Source: Streptomyces sp. 71268 (GTDB lineage: Bacteria > Actinomycetota > Actinomycetes > Streptomycetales > Streptomycetaceae). Taken from it: a stretch of 64,000 nt of DNA. Of this stretch, positions 1-10,602 are shown one piece after another. Where the stretch lies: the NCBI RefSeq assembly GCF_029392895.1, contig NZ_CP114200.1, positions 248,001 through 312,000 on the forward strand, in the 5' to 3' direction. The notes below the pieces were generated by a model. That model saw only the letters and a program-made list of their open reading frames with translations. It did no database searches and had not been told where the DNA came from. A program made the position numbers and the translations under genes. Positions within the stretch are counted from its first letter, which is position 1. Each line of letters opens with the position of its first letter.

Positions 1-3000
1 CCCGTCCCGTCGTCGCCCGCGCCGGGTGGACTGACGAGCAGGAGGTGCTTGGCCTGTCCCGTACGTGCCAGGTGCTCGGCGATCAGCTCGCCCAGCGGCC
101 CGTCGCCGCCGGTGACCAGGACGGTGCCGTCCGAGTCGAGCGCGTCGGTCCCGTCGGTGGCTGGTTCGGCGGGGGCGGTGGCCCGGGTGAGGCGCGGTGC
201 CAGCACCCGGCCGGCCCGTACCGCGAGCCGAGGCTCGTCGAACTCGCCGGCCCGCAGCGCCACCGAGGGCAGTACGGCGGTGTCCTCGTCGGTGTCGAGC
301 AGCAGCAGCCGCCCCGGGTGCGCGGCCTGGAGGGCGCCGACCAGCCCCCATGCGGTGGCGCCGGCCAGGTCGCGGACGGGTTCGCCGTCGTCGGTGGCCA
401 CGGCGCCACGGGTGATGACGACGAGCCGGCTGTCGGCCAGGGTGGGGCGGGCCAGCCAGTCGCGCACCTGGCGCGACAGGTTCTCGGCGAGGCGCAGCGC
501 GTCGGCCTGGGTGTCGGTCGGTGTGTCGCTACCGAGTGCCTGGGTCAGCACGGTCGCGGGTACGGGCGCGCCGTCGGCGGCCGATGCCACCAGCGTCGCC
601 ACGTCGGGGTGGCGGGTGGGGCCGTGCGGGCCGCCGGTGCCGGGCTCGGTCAGGCCGAGCCGGTCGTCGCCGAGCAGTGCCCAGTCCGCGTCGGCGGGCG
701 TGTCGGTCCCGCGCGCCGTGGCGAGTTGGGCCCAGTCCAGCGTGAACAGGCCCTCCACGCCCCGGCTGGCCACGGCGCGCAGGTGGTTCCCGTCGGCGGG
801 GCGGGTCACCAGCGCGTCGGCGGTAAGCACGGGCGCGCCGGTTCCGTCGGTGACCGTGACGCGCAGCGCCCGCTCCCCCTCCGCCACGTCCTGACGCGGG
901 CTGAGCCGGACCCGGACGCTGCGCGCCTCACCGGCCCACAGCGTCACCCCGGTCCAACTGAACGGCATCCACACCCGCCCGTCGATGTCCTCGTCCGCCG
1001 TGGGGGTGGGGACCAGGCGCGCGGGCTGGAGCGCCGCGTCCAGCAGGGCCGGGTGGATGCCGTAACCCTCGTGGTCGCCCGCCGCCTTGGGCAGCGCGAC
1101 CTCGGCGAGCACCTCGTCCCCGTGTCGCCACAGGGCGCGCAGGCCCTGGAAGGCGGGCCCGTAGCCGTAGCCGTCGGCGGTGTTGTGGGCGGTGAACTCG
1201 GCCAGGTCCACGGGCTCGGCGGCGGGCGGCGGCCAGGCTCCGATCGGCTGGTCGGGCTCGGTGGCCTCGGTCCGCGGCGGAGCCAGTACGCCTTCCGCGT
1301 GGCACAGCCAGGGCAGGCTGGACGGTTGGGGCTCGTCGGCGCGTGAGTAGATCCGTACGTCGCGGCGGCCGTCGGCGGTGGCCTCGCCCACCACGACCTG
1401 GACGCGCAGCGCGCCCGTGGCGGGAAGCACCAGGGGCACCTGGAGGGCCAGTTCGTCCACGCCCGCGCCGCCCACCTCGTCGGCGGCGCGCAGCGCCCAC
1501 TCCAGCAGCACCGTGCCCGGCACCAGGGTGACGCCGGCCACCTCGTGCTCCGCGAGCCAGGCGTGGGTCCGCGTCGACAGCCGTCCGGTGAGCACGTGGG
1601 TGGTGCCGTCGGCGACCTCGACGGCGGCGCCGAGCAGCGGGTGTCCGGAGGTGGTGAGCCCGAGGTCGGCCGGGTTGCCGGCGCCTCCGCCGGCCGGGGC
1701 GAGCCAGTACCGCTCGCGTTGGAAGGCGTACGTCGGCAGGTCCACGACGCGGGGCGCGGGTTCGGCGGCGAACCACCGGGACCAGTCCACCGCGACTCCG
1801 GCGGCGAACGCCTGCGCCACCGACTGCGCCAACTGTGCCGGGCCGCCCTGCTCGCGCCGGAGCGTGGGCACGGTCACGGCCGCCACCGCCGCCTCGTCGA
1901 AGGACTCCTGCAATCCCACGGTGAGCACGGGGTGGGTGCTGGCCTCGATGAACACCCGGTGGCCCGCTTCGAGCAGCCGACGCACGGCGTCGGCGAAGCG
2001 TACGCGCTCCCGCAGGTTGGTCACCCAGTACGCGGCGGTCAGCTCTCTCGTGTCCAGCCGCTCGGCGGTGACGGTCGAGTAGAAGGCGACGTCGGAACCG
2101 GTCGGCTCGACGCCCGCGAGGAGTTCGGTCAACTCGTCGGCGATCACGTCGACCTGGGGGCTGTGCGAGGCGTAGTCCACGTCGATCAGGCGGGCCCGGC
2201 CGCCGGTGCGCTGCCAGCCTTCCACCGCGTGCCGTACCTGCTCGGGCGGGCCGGAGACGACCACGGAGCCCGGGCCGTTGACGGCCGCCACGACGACCGC
2301 CGACGCCGCCTCACCCAACCCGGCCAGCCACGGCGTCGCCTCAGCCTGGCTCATGCCGAGCGAGGCCATGGCACCGCCACCGGCGAGGCGGCGCAGTGCC
2401 CTGCTCCGCAGCGCCACCACCTTCGCGCCGTCCTCCAACGACAGCGCACCGGCGACGACAGCGGCCGCGATCTCACCCTGACTGTGACCCACCACAGCGG
2501 CAGGCTTCACACCCTGATCAGCCCACACCGCGGCCAACGACACCATCACCGCCCACAACACCGGCTGCACCACATCAACCCGACCCAGATCAGCCGCGCC
2601 CACACCACCGCGCAGCACCTCGGTCAACGACCATTCCACGTACGGCGCCAGCGCCCGCTCACACTCACCCACCCGCGCCGCGAACACCGACGAGGACTCC
2701 AACAACCCCGCGCCCATCCCCACCCACTGCGAACCCTGACCCGGGAAGACGAGGACGGGGCCGCGCGCGCTGTTGCCGGTCGGGGGCGCGGCGGGGCCCA
2801 CCACGCCGGGATAGGTCTCGCCGGCCGCGAGCGCCTCCAGGCCGACCAGCAGTTCGTCCCGGTCCTGGCCGAGCACCACGGCCCGGTGCTCGAACACCGT
2901 CCGTCGGGTCGCCAGCGAGAAGCCGATATCGGCGAGCGTGGCGCCGGCCTCCAGGGCGGCCGGCAGCCGCTCGACCAGCGCCTTGGCCTGGCCGCGCAGC

Positions 3001-6000
3001 GCCTGCGGGCCACGCGCCGAGAGCACCCAGGGCACGACGCCGCCGACGGTGACGGCGGCCGGCGTCGGCGCGTCCTGGCCGCCCTGGTTCGGGCGTTCCG
3101 CGTCTTGTGCGGCGGGGGCCTGCTCCACGATGAGGTGGGCGTTGGTGCCGCTGATGCCGAACGAGGAGACGGCGGCCCGGCGCGGGCGCTCGCCCGCCTG
3201 CCACGGCACGGGCTCGGTCAGCAGGCGTACGCCGCCGGCGGCCCAGTTCACGTGCGGGCTGGGCTCGTTGGCGTGCAGCGACGGCGGCAGCTCCGCGTGG
3301 CGCAGCGCCATCACCATCTTGATCACGCCGGCGACGCCGGCGGCTGCCTGGGTGTGCCCGATGTTGGACTTGACCGAGCCCAGCCACAGGGGCTGGTCGT
3401 CGGGCCGGCCCTGGCCGTAGGTGGCGAGCAGGGCCTGTGCCTCGATCGGGTCGCCGAGGGTGGTGCCGGTGCCGTGGGCCTCCACGGCGTCCACCTCGGT
3501 CGCGGCGATCCCGGCGTTGACCAGTGCCTGGCGGATGACGCGCTGCTGGGCGGGGCCGTTGGGCGCGGCCAGGCCGTTGCTGGCACCGTCCTGGTTGATG
3601 GCCGAGCCACGGACGACGGCGAGCACCTCGTGCCCGTTGCGCCGGGCGTCCGAGAGCCGCTCCAGGAGGACCAGCCCCACGCCTTCGGCCCAGCCGGTCC
3701 CGTCGGCCGCGGCGGCGAACGGCTTGCACCGGCCGTCGGGGGCCAAGCCGCGCTGGCGGGAGAAGCCGGTGAACATGCCGGGTGAGGCCATCAGCGTGAC
3801 GCCGCCCGCCAGCGCCAGCGCGCACTCGCCCTGTCGCAGCGACTGGGCCGCCAGGTGCAGGGCTACCAGGGACGATGAGCAGGCCGTGTCGATGGTGACG
3901 GCGGGCCCTTCGAGGCCGAAGGTGAAGGCCACCCGGCCGGAGGCCACGCTGGGCGTGACGCCGGTGAGCAGGTGGGCATCGATGCCGCCGGCGGCCTGGT
4001 GCAGTCGCGGGCCGTAGTCCTGCGCGGTGGCGCCCACGAACACGCCGGTGTCGCTGCCGCGCAGCGCCGGGCCGTCGATGCCGGCGCGCTCGAACGCCTC
4101 CCAGGCGGCCTCCAGGAGCAGGCGCTGCTGCGGTTCGATCGCCAGTGCCTCGCGCGGGCTGATCCCGAAGAAGGCGGCGTCGAACTCGGCCGCGTCGTAG
4201 AGGAAGCCGCCCTCGCGGGCGTAGCTGGTGCCGGGGTGGTCGGCGTCGGGGTGGTAGAGGCCCGCCAGGTCCCAGCCCCGGTCGGTGGGGAAGGGGCCCA
4301 CGGCGTCGACCTGTCCGGCCACCAGGCGCCACAGCTCCTCGGGGGTGCTGGCGCCTCCCGGGTAGCGGCAGCTCATGGCGACGATGGCGATGGGCTCGTC
4401 GGTGCCGGCCACGGCGGGCGCCGACCGGTGCGGCTCGGACGAGGCGCCGGGACCGTCGCCGGTCTGGGCGCGCAGTTCGGCCGCCACGGCCGTGGGCGTG
4501 GGGTGGTCGAACGTCAGCGTGGCGGGCAGTGGCAGCCCGGCCGCGTCGCTGAGCTGTTCGCTCAGCTCGGCCGCGGCCATCGAGTCGAAGCCGAGTTCCT
4601 TGAACGTCAGGTGCGGGTCGACGGCGCTGCCCGTCGCGTGGCCGAGGACCAGCGCCGCCTTGGCCCGTACCAGGTCCAGCAGTACCTGGTCGCGCTCGGC
4701 GTCGGTCAGCCCGCCCAGCCTGCTCCGCAGGGGTGAGGCGGCGGGTTCGGGCGGGGTGGGCGCGTCGGGGGCGGGTCCGGGCAGGGCCGTGCCGTTGACG
4801 CGGGCCGGGATGTGGGTGCCACCGTGTCCGGTTCGCCGCGCGCCCGCCGGCCCGGGCTCGGCCGCCGGCCAGAAGCGCTGCCGTTGGAAGGCGTAGGTCG
4901 GCAGGGTCACCCGAGGGTGGCCGGCCCCGTCGAAGGTCCGCTCCCAGCGCAGCGGCACGCCCCGTACGTACGCCTGGGCCACGGCGGAGGTGAGGGTGGT
5001 GGCCTCGGGGCGCTGGCGGCGGAGGGTGGCCAGGGCGGCGGGCCGAGGTCGGTCGGCGCCGCCTCGTCCGGCCTCGGGCATGGAGGTGAAGCACTCGCGG
5101 GCCATGACGGTCAGCGGGGCGTCGGGGCCGATTTCGAGGAACGTGTCGACGCCGGCCGCGTGCAGGGTGTGCACGCCGGTCATGAACCGGACGGCGCCGC
5201 GGGCGTGTTCGGCCCAGTAGTCGGGCGAGCCGAGTTGCCGCGCGGTGGCCACCTCGCCGGTCACGTTCGAGATGACGTCGATGGTCGGCGTGGCGAACGT
5301 CAGGCCGGCGGCGACGGCCCGTAGCGCGTCGAGCATGCCGTCCATGTGGTGGGAGTGGAAGGCGTGGCTGACGCGCAGCCGGGACGCCTTGCGCCCACGG
5401 GCGCGCCAGGCGGCGGTCGCCTCGTCCACGGCGTCCGCGTCGCCGGAGACCACGAGCGACGCGGGTCCGTTGACGGCGGCGACGCCGAGCCGACCCGCGT
5501 ACCGCGCGAGGAGTTCGGCCGCCTCGTCCTCGCCGGCCTGCCAGGCGGCCATCGCGCCCGGTTCCGTGACGGCCTGCATCAGCCGCCCGCGGGCCGCGAC
5601 GAGCGCGGCGGCGTCGGCGAGCGAGAACACCCCGGCGACGTGGGCGGCGGCGATCTCGCCCACCGAGTGACCCAGCAGGTAGTCCGGCCTCAGGCCCCAG
5701 GACTCGACCAGCCGGTAGAGGGCGACCTCGATAGCGAACAGGGCGGCCTGGGTGTACGCGGTCTGGTCGAGCGCGCTGGGCGACGCGGCTGGCGCATCGG
5801 GTACGTGCGGAGCCTCTGGCGCGGCCGGGACGGCTGGCGCGTCCGGTGTGGTGAACAGGACCTCGCGCAGCGGCCGGTCCAGGTGGCGGTCGAGGTGGTC
5901 GATGGCCGCGTCCAGGGCGGCGGCGAAGACCGGGTAGGTGTCGTACAGCTCGCGGCCCATGTCCAGCCGCTGGCTGCCCTGGCCGCTGAAGAGCAGCGCG

Positions 6001-7655
6001 ACCTTTCCGCCGGTGGCCCGGCCACGGGCCAGCCCCGGGGCGTCCGCGCCCCGCTCGGCCGCGTCCAACAGGGCCAGCAGCTCGTCCCGCCCGTGTCCGT
6101 GCAACACGGCGCGGTGAGCGAAGGCCGTCCGGCGAGTGGCGAGCGCGTACCCGACGGCCGCCGGGTCCGCGTCGGGCTCCTCGGCCAGGTGTGCGCGCAG
6201 CCGCGCGGCCTGGGCGCGCAGCGCCTGCTCGGTCTTGGCCGACAGCGTCCAGGCGACGGGGGCGGGGCTCGGGTGGGCGCGGCGCGCCGGGGCGGACTCG
6301 GCGGTGGGTGACGACGGGGTCGGCTCGAGGTCGGGTGCCTCGGTGAGCACCAGGTGGGCGTTGGTGCCGCCCATGCCGAAGGCGCTGACGCCGGCGACCA
6401 GGGGTTGGTCGGGCCTCGGCCACTGGCCCAGTTCCCGCTGCACCTCAAGTCCCAGGGTGGCCAGCGGGATGCGCGGGTTGGGTGTGGCGTAGTTCAGGCT
6501 CGGCGGCAGCGCGCGGTGCGTGAGGGAGAGCGCCACCTTGAGCAGCCCGACGATTCCGGCGGCTGACTCCAGGTGACCGACGTTCGTCTTCGCGGAGCCC
6601 ACCCGCAACGGCGCCCCGGCCGACCGGTCCCGGCCCAGCGCGGCCCCGAGGGCCGCGGCCTCGATCGGGTCGCCGACGGGTGTGCCGGTGCCGTGCAGCT
6701 CCACGTACTGGACGTCGGCGGCGGCCACCTCGGCCTGCTCGTAGGCGCGGCGCAGCACCTCTTCCTGGGCGCCCTGGCTGGGTGCGGTGAGCCCGTCGGT
6801 GGCGCCGTCGTTGTTGACGGCGCTGGCCCGGATGACGCAGTAGACCGGGTCGCCGTCGCGCAGCGCCGCCTCCAGGGGCCGCAGCAGCACCGCGCCGCCG
6901 CCTTCGCCCCGTACGAACCCGTTCGCCCGGGCGTCGAAGGTGTGGCACCTGCCGTCCGGGGAGAGCCCGCCGAACTGGGCGGTGGCCGCGTCCATGCTGT
7001 CCTCGCCGAGGATCAGGTTGACGCCGGCCGCCAGTGCCCGGGTGCACTCGCCACGGCGCAGGCTCTCGCAGGCCAGGTGTACGGCCACCAGCGCGGAGGA
7101 CTGGGCCGCGTCGACGGCCAGGCTGGGACCGCGCAGTCCGAGTCCGTAGGAGACGCGGTTGGCGATGGCGCTGCGGTGCAGGCCGGTCATCGGGTACCGG
7201 TTGTCCGCGAGCGCGCCGTGCCGGCGCAGCAGGGCGGCGTACTCGTCCCACATGGCGCCCACGAAGACGCCGGTGCGGCTGCCCGCCAGGGTCTCGGGGA
7301 GGGTGCCAGCGTCCTCCAGCGCCTCCCAGGCCAGCTCCAGCATCAGTCGCTGCTGGGGGTCCATGGCGAGCGCCTCGCGCGGCGCGATGCCGAAGAATTC
7401 GGCGTCGAATGTGTCCACGCGGTCCAGGAATCCGCCCCAGTGAATGGAACGGGCCTCGTCGGTCGCTCCGCTCGCCGCGTCGACGCTTTCCGCGCGTCGG
7501 CGGTCGTCGGGCATCGCGGAAATGGCGCTTTCACCATCGCGTAACAGTCGCCAGAATTCACGGGGACTCGCCGCCCGCGGAAATCGGCAGGCAAGGCCCA
7601 CGACGGCGATGGGAGTTACGGACCGGGGTGACCGGGTGGGATCGGTGCTAGCCAT
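1..7655 (-). CDS. Type I modular PKS A (KSQ loading module plus first module), cut by the left edge
   Basis: Modular polyketide synthase reading leftwards off the window, so only about 2,550 residues are seen. ATG at 7655 has GAGG just upstream. Approximate domain order by residue: KSQ 17-440, AT 550-860, ACP with GFDS near 1023; then KS 1085-1510 (TACSS, Cys1259), AT 1620-1930, DH 1990-2260 (H-x3-G-x4-P and D-x3-Q motifs) and the start of a KR whose TGGxGxxG lies at the edge. No ER sits between DH and KR. The first KS has Gln185 in place of the catalytic Cys, the mark of a decarboxylating loading KS. The loading AT has GHSVGE and HAFH (malonyl signature, so an acetyl starter is inferred). 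The module AT has GHSQGE and YASH (methylmalonyl signature). Codon 38 is a rare TTA. No N-terminal docking segment, as expected for a chain-initiating protein. Confidence 0.95.
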   Translation of the reverse strand, partial: MASTDPTRSPRSVTPIAVVGLACRFPRAASPREFWRLLRDGESAISAMPDDRRRAESVDAASGATDEARSIHWGGFLDRVDTFDAEFFGIAPREALAMDPQQRLMLELAWEALEDAGTLPETLAGSRTGVFVGAMWDEYAALLRRHGALADNRYPMTGLHRSAIANRVSYGLGLRGPSLAVDAAQSSALVAVHLACESLRRGECTRALAAGVNLILGEDSMDAATAQFGGLSPDGRCHTFDARANGFVRGEGGGAVLLRPLEAALRDGDPVYCVIRASAVNNDGATDGLTAPSQGAQEEVLRRAYEQAEVAAADVQYVELHGTGTPVGDPIEAAALGAALGRDRSAGAPLRVGSAKTNVGHLESAAGIVGLLKVALSLTHRALPPSLNYATPNPRIPLATLGLEVQRELGQWPRPDQPLVAGVSAFGMGGTNAHLVLTEAPDLEPTPSSPTAESAPARRAHPSPAPVAWTLSAKTEQALRAQAARLRAHLAEEPDADPAAVGYALATRRTAFAHRAVLHGHGRDELLALLDAAERGADAPGLARGRATGGKVALLFSGQGSQRLDMGRELYDTYPVFAAALDAAIDHLDRHLDRPLREVLFTTPDAPAVPAAPEAPHVPDAPAASPSALDQTAYTQAALFAIEVALYRLVESWGLRPDYLLGHSVGEIAAAHVAGVFSLADAAALVAARGRLMQAVTEPGAMAAWQAGEDEAAELLARYAGRLGVAAVNGPASLVVSGDADAVDEATAAWRARGRKASRLRVSHAFHSHHMDGMLDALRAVAAGLTFATPTIDVISNVTGEVATARQLGSPDYWAEHARGAVRFMTGVHTLHAAGVDTFLEIGPDAPLTVMARECFTSMPEAGRGGADRPRPAALATLRRQRPEATTLTSAVAQAYVRGVPLRWERTFDGAGHPRVTLPTYAFQRQRFWPAAEPGPAGARRTGHGGTHIPARVNGTALPGPAPDAPTPPEPAASPLRSRLGGLTDAERDQVLLDLVRAKAALVLGHATGSAVDPHLTFKELGFDSMAAAELSEQLSDAAGLPLPATLTFDHPTPTAVAAELRAQTGDGPGASSEPHRSAPAVAGTDEPIAIVAMSCRYPGGASTPEELWRLVAGQVDAVGPFPTDRGWDLAGLYHPDADHPGTSYAREGGFLYDAAEFDAAFFGISPREALAIEPQQRLLLEAAWEAFERAGIDGPALRGSDTGVFVGATAQDYGPRLHQAAGGIDAHLLTGVTPSVASGRVAFTFGLEGPAVTIDTACSSSLVALHLAAQSLRQGECALALAGGVTLMASPGMFTGFSRQRGLAPDGRCKPFAAAADGTGWAEGVGLVLLERLSDARRNGHEVLAVVRGSAINQDGASNGLAAPNGPAQQRVIRQALVNAGIAATEVDAVEAHGTGTTLGDPIEAQALLATYGQGRPDDQPLWLGSVKSNIGHTQAAAGVAGVIKMVMALRHAELPPSLHANEPSPHVNWAAGGVRLLTEPVPWQAGERPRRAAVSSFGISGTNAHLIVEQAPAAQDAERPNQGGQDAPTPAAVTVGGVVPWVLSARGPQALRGQAKALVERLPAALEAGATLADIGFSLATRRTVFEHRAVVLGQDRDELLVGLEALAAGETYPGVVGPAAPPTGNSARGPVLVFPGQGSQWVGMGAGLLESSSVFAARVGECERALAPYVEWSLTEVLRGGVGAADLGRVDVVQPVLWAVMVSLAAVWADQGVKPAAVVGHSQGEIAAAVVAGALSLEDGAKVVALRSRALRRLAGGGAMASLGMSQAEATPWLAGLGEAASAVVVAAVNGPGSVVVSGPPEQVRHAVEGWQRTGGRARLIDVDYASHSPQVDVIADELTELLAGVEPTGSDVAFYSTVTAERLDTRELTAAYWVTNLRERVRFADAVRRLLEAGHRVFIEASTHPVLTVGLQESFDEAAVAAVTVPTLRREQGGPAQLAQSVAQAFAAGVAVDWSRWFAAEPAPRVVDLPTYAFQRERYWLAPAGGGAGNPADLGLTTSGHPLLGAAVEVADGTTHVLTGRLSTRTHAWLAEHEVAGVTLVPGTVLLEWALRAADEVGGAGVDELALQVPLVLPATGALRVQVVVGEATADGRRDVRIYSRADEPQPSSLPWLCHAEGVLAPPRTEATEPDQPIGAWPPPAAEPVDLAEFTAHNTADGYGYGPAFQGLRALWRHGDEVLAEVALPKAAGDHEGYGIHPALLDAALQPARLVPTPTADEDIDGRVWMPFSWTGVTLWAGEARSVRVRLSPRQDVAEGERALRVTVTDGTGAPVLTADALVTRPADGNHLRAVASRGVEGLFTLDWAQLATARGTDTPADADWALLGDDRLGLTEPGTGGPHGPTRHPDVATLVASAADGAPVPATVLTQALGSDTPTDTQADALRLAENLSRQVRDWLARPTLADSRLVVITRGAVATDDGEPVRDLAGATAWGLVGALQAAHPGRLLLLDTDEDTAVLPSVALRAGEFDEPRLAVRAGRVLAPRLTRATAPAEPATDGTDALDSDGTVLVTGGDGPLGELIAEHLARTGQAKHLLLVSPPGAGDDGT

Positions 7656-7908
7656 CACGCCTCGTACGGAGCTCAGCAGGAAAAGACTTCCGGTCGTCAT
7701 GGGTCATTGGCGGCACTCCGCTCCGGACTTGAGTGATCGGTGCGAGCACGTCGCCAGCGTGGTCTGCCTCTCTAAAGGCACGCCAAACAGGTCGCGGCCG
7801 GTGACTTTAGCCCGGTGTTATCGCGCCACTGGACCATCAGTTCACGAGTGGGCCCCGTGGTGGCCCCTTGACGGCCAGCCCGGTCGCCGAGCACACAGGA
7901 GGAGAGTC

Positions 7909-8718
7909 ATGCCCCAAGCGTCCGTTCCGCCGAGCGGCCAGGTGTCCGACTACTACAGCTCGTTGGGCCCGCTGCTCCAGATGGCGTGGGACGACAACTT
8001 CCACTTCGGGTACTGGGAGAACGCCGAGGACACGGCCACCGTCGAGGAGGCCACCGACCGGTTCACCGACCTGCTCATCGAACGGCTCCGCGTGGGGCCG
8101 GGCGACCGGGTGCTCGACGTGGGCTGCGGGATCGGCAAGCCGGCGATGCGCGTGGCGACCTCGACCGGGGCCGACGTACTGGGCATCACCATCAGCGAGC
8201 AGCAGGTCAAGCAGGGCCTTGAACGGGCGGCGGCCGCGGGCAGGTCGGAGCAGGTGAAGTTCCAGTTCGCGGACGCCATGGCGATGCCCTTCGACGCGGA
8301 GTCCTTCGAGGCCGTGCTGGCCTTCGAGTCGATCAACCACATGGAACGGCTGACGGCGCTGCGCGAGATGACGCGGGTGCTGGTGCCGGGCGGTCGGGTG
8401 GTACTGACCGACGTGACCCCGCCCGAGGACGGCAGCTACCAGGAGCCCACCGACCCGTCCGTCGTCTCCTCGCTGGTCAGGCTGGAGGACTGGCCGGAGC
8501 TGATCGCCGCCGCCGGGCTGGTCCTCGACGAGGTCAAGGACGTCACCGAGAACACCAAGGACACGGCCAACCGGATGATCGACGGCATCCTGCGCTGCCG
8601 CAAGGACTTCGAGGCCACGCACGGGATCTCGGTCCAGGAGGTGTTCGACGCGGCCAAGGAGGCGCTGCCGACGGTGCCGAGCGCCGGATGTGTGATCGTG
8701 GTCGCGCACAAGCCCTGA
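7909..8718 (+). CDS. SAM-dependent methyltransferase, probable polyketide or sugar O-methyltransferase
   Basis: Class I methyltransferase of 269 residues. ATG at 7909 follows a very strong ribosome site (AGGAGG). The SAM-binding motif VGCGIG lies near residue 70, and the DAMAMPF stretch that binds the adenine side follows near 125. The N-terminal DYYSSLG...FHFGYW pattern resembles small-molecule O-methyltransferases that act on rifamycin-type and sugar-bearing antibiotics; that is family knowledge, and the substrate is not shown by the sequence. It is divergent from PKS A across 253 bp and lies between two PKS genes, so a tailoring role in the polyketide made there is the simplest inference. 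A strong hairpin closes the gene. A C-methyltransferase role cannot be excluded. Confidence 0.85.
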   Translation: MPQASVPPSGQVSDYYSSLGPLLQMAWDDNFHFGYWENAEDTATVEEATDRFTDLLIERLRVGPGDRVLDVGCGIGKPAMRVATSTGADVLGITISEQQVKQGLERAAAAGRSEQVKFQFADAMAMPFDAESFEAVLAFESINHMERLTALREMTRVLVPGGRVVLTDVTPPEDGSYQEPTDPSVVSSLVRLEDWPELIAAAGLVLDEVKDVTENTKDTANRMIDGILRCRKDFEATHGISVQEVFDAAKEALPTVPSAGCVIVVAHKP

Positions 8719-8782
8719 GACACCCCTACCAGGCCGCACCGCCGCCCCACCGGCCCCGAGTGCGGCGCGGCCAGGGACCCGA

Positions 8783-8819
8783 CCTTCGGCGCCGGCACCC
8801 GACGTGTCGGCGCCGAAGG
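8783..8819 (+). terminator. Rho-independent-like hairpin after the methyltransferase
   Basis: Inverted repeat with 16-bp arms (8783-8798 and 8804-8819), one G-T pair and a 5-nt loop, 64 bp past the stop codon. No T-tract follows, as is usual for Streptomyces terminators. Confidence 0.75.
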
Positions 8820-9444
8820 CCACCCCCCTAGCGCCCCCAACAGCCGGCCCGAGTCCGGGCTGACCAGGCATCACGCGCGGCACCACACGCGTCGCACCAG
8901 CACCCGCGGTGGCACCAGCACCCCCGGCCGCCGACCACCCCCACCAGGCCCGCGGCCCGGACCACCCGTCGGTCGCGCAGGGTGCCCGGCACTCCCGCGA
9001 ACACCCCGTTCCGCCCCTAGGGGGTGCGGAGTTGGCAACTGGGGCAGGGGTCTGACGGAACAGGGGTGCATTAACCTGTCCGGCGTAGGCGAGCGGCGTA
9101 TCGTCATTCCTGGAGACAGCGCCCGACGGGTGCGGTTTTCCGATTCTCAGCAAGCGAACGGAATAACTCGCAGAGGCGTTTCAGTAACCTGCGAGAACCC
9201 GCTTCGCATTGCCGCCCGGTCCGTCGAGGGAACCGCCATAGAGACGGGGGATATGTGGCCTCGGTGTCGCACGACGTAAACCAACGGAAACGGCCCTGTG
9301 AGGCCAAAAGGGCCGACTTGCGGGCAGGTGCCCGTTACGGTCCCACGATCCGTACGTCAACCAGGGTTGGCACCCGCTCGCACACCGCAAAGAGTCCGTC
9401 TACGGAATACGACAATTCACCGCTTTCAGCGACTGGGACACGCC
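8820..9444. other. Gene-free leader region before the SARP
   Basis: About 625 bp with no convincing coding sequence; short open frames here lack ribosome sites and typical codon bias. It should carry the promoter of the SARP gene at 9445 and contains the nested palindromes at 9004-9065. Confidence 0.6.
9004..9065. promoter_or_regulatory. Nested palindromes upstream of the SARP gene
   Basis: Outer arms CCCCGTTCCG (9004-9013) and CGGAACAGGG (9056-9065) pair at 9 of 10 positions. Inside are the perfect palindrome CCCCTAGGGG (9014-9023) and AGTTGGCAACT (9030-9040). They lie about 380 bp before the SARP start. A regulator site is inferred; no family consensus was recognised. Confidence 0.4.
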
Positions 9445-10221
9445 GTGCGATATGAAATCATGGGGCCTCTCCGCGTGGTCGATGGAGAGGAAAAGTCTTC
9501 CATCAGGGCGCGGAAGATAGAGGTGTTACTCACCGTTCTCCTCGTCCGCTCGGACCAGGTGGTCCCCGTCGACCACCTCATCACGGAGATCTGGGGCGAG
9601 GAGCCCCCGCGCCGTGTCATCGCCGGGCTCCACGTGTACGTCTCGCAGATCCGCAAGTTCCTCAACCGCCCCGACCGCGACGAGAGCCCGGTGCTCACGC
9701 GCCCGCCCGGCTACGTCCTGCGCCTGGGCTCCGACGAGTTGGACATCCGACACTTCGAGCGCCTGGTGAACGACGGGCGCCACCACTCCCGAGCGCACCG
9801 CTACGGACAGGCGGCCCACAGCTTCGAGAGCGCCCTCGCCCTGTGGCGCGGACCGCTGCTCGACGACGTGTGTTGCGGACCGATCCTGGAGGGTTTCCAG
9901 ACCTGGCTGTACGAGGCCAGGTTGGAGTGCGTCGAGATGCTGATGGACGCCCGACTCATGCTGGGACGACACCGCGAACTCGTCAGCGACCTCTACCAGT
10001 TGGCAACGGAGCACCCGCTCAGGGAGGCCCTGCACCGCCAACTGATGCTGGCGCTCTACCGCTCCGGGCGGCGCGCCGACGCGCTGCACGTCTACCAGTC
10101 GGCCCGCAAGACGCTCAACGAGGAGCTGGGCCTCGAACCATGCCGCGACCTCCAGGCACTCCAACAGGCCATCCTCACCTCGGACGACCGCCTGGAACTC
10201 CCGATCCCGCTGCCCGCCTGA
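9445..10221 (+). CDS. SARP-family transcriptional activator (first)
   Basis: Streptomyces antibiotic regulatory protein of 258 residues, the small single-unit form: an OmpR-type winged helix (about 1-95, with the EIWG and YVSQIRKFL signatures) and then a bacterial transcriptional activation domain (about 100-250) ending in the typical LNEELGLEPC segment. GTG at 9445 gives the usual MRYEI start. Codon 28 (9526-9528) is TTA, so translation should depend on the bldA tRNA, a common developmental brake on pathway activators. It lies between PKS B and PKS A and is the best candidate for their activator. It shares much sequence with the second SARP at 45.6 kb, so the two are probably paralogues. Direct targets are not shown. 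Confidence 0.95.
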   Translation: MRYEIMGPLRVVDGEEKSSIRARKIEVLLTVLLVRSDQVVPVDHLITEIWGEEPPRRVIAGLHVYVSQIRKFLNRPDRDESPVLTRPPGYVLRLGSDELDIRHFERLVNDGRHHSRAHRYGQAAHSFESALALWRGPLLDDVCCGPILEGFQTWLYEARLECVEMLMDARLMLGRHRELVSDLYQLATEHPLREALHRQLMLALYRSGRRADALHVYQSARKTLNEELGLEPCRDLQALQQAILTSDDRLELPIPLPA

Positions 10222-10320
10222 TCGCCTGCTCGTCTGCCCGCCTGGCTGTCTGTCTGCCTGCCTGGCTGTCTGCCTGATTGAGCGTCTGCCCCCTTGAGCA
10301 CCTGACCGCCTGACCACAGT
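10222..10320. repeat. Low-complexity CTGCC/CTGTC repeat tract
   Basis: Right after the SARP stop codon is a run of degenerate 4-5 base units (variants of CTGCC, CTGTC and CTGAC) for roughly 90 bp. It is non-coding, and slippage-type repeat growth is the likely origin. Confidence 0.6.
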
Positions 10321-10446
10321 CGTACACCTCGCCGACGCGCCCGCCGCCGGCGGCGCCGGCCCGACGTCATCCCGGCGCGGTACCCGGCGGGCGCGGCAGA
10401 CCCGGCGCCGCCCCTTCGGCAACCAGCGCGTCGCCGCTCCTCCCCC

Positions 10447-10483
10447 GGCCGGCGGCCACCGATCCCACCGGTGGCCGCCGGCC
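10447..10483. terminator. Bidirectional hairpin between the SARP and PKS B
   Basis: Perfect 15-bp arms (10447-10461 and 10469-10483) with a 7-nt loop, between the converging ends of the SARP gene and PKS B. Together with the repeat tract it accounts for most of the 381-bp gap. Confidence 0.75.
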
Positions 10484-10602
10484 CCACGTTGTCCGGGCCC
10501 CTGACCCACGCAGCCGAGGCGCGCCCGCCGGGGTGCCGTACGGGGGGCCGGCCTCCGTGGCGTGCCGTCGCTGCAGATGGGGCAGTCTCAAGCGCATGTC
10601 GC

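Noticed and set aside
2665..6423. Long leftward open frame over PKS A
   Set aside because: Wrong frame; its translation is Arg/Pro/Gly-rich, while the true frame gives intact KS, AT and ACP motifs.
7343..7594. Short leftward open frame at the start of PKS A
   Set aside because: Out of frame with the PKS start at 7655 and without its own ribosome site.
10222..10320. CTGCC-type repeats as a CRISPR array
   Set aside because: Units are only 4-5 bases and degenerate, with no spacers.
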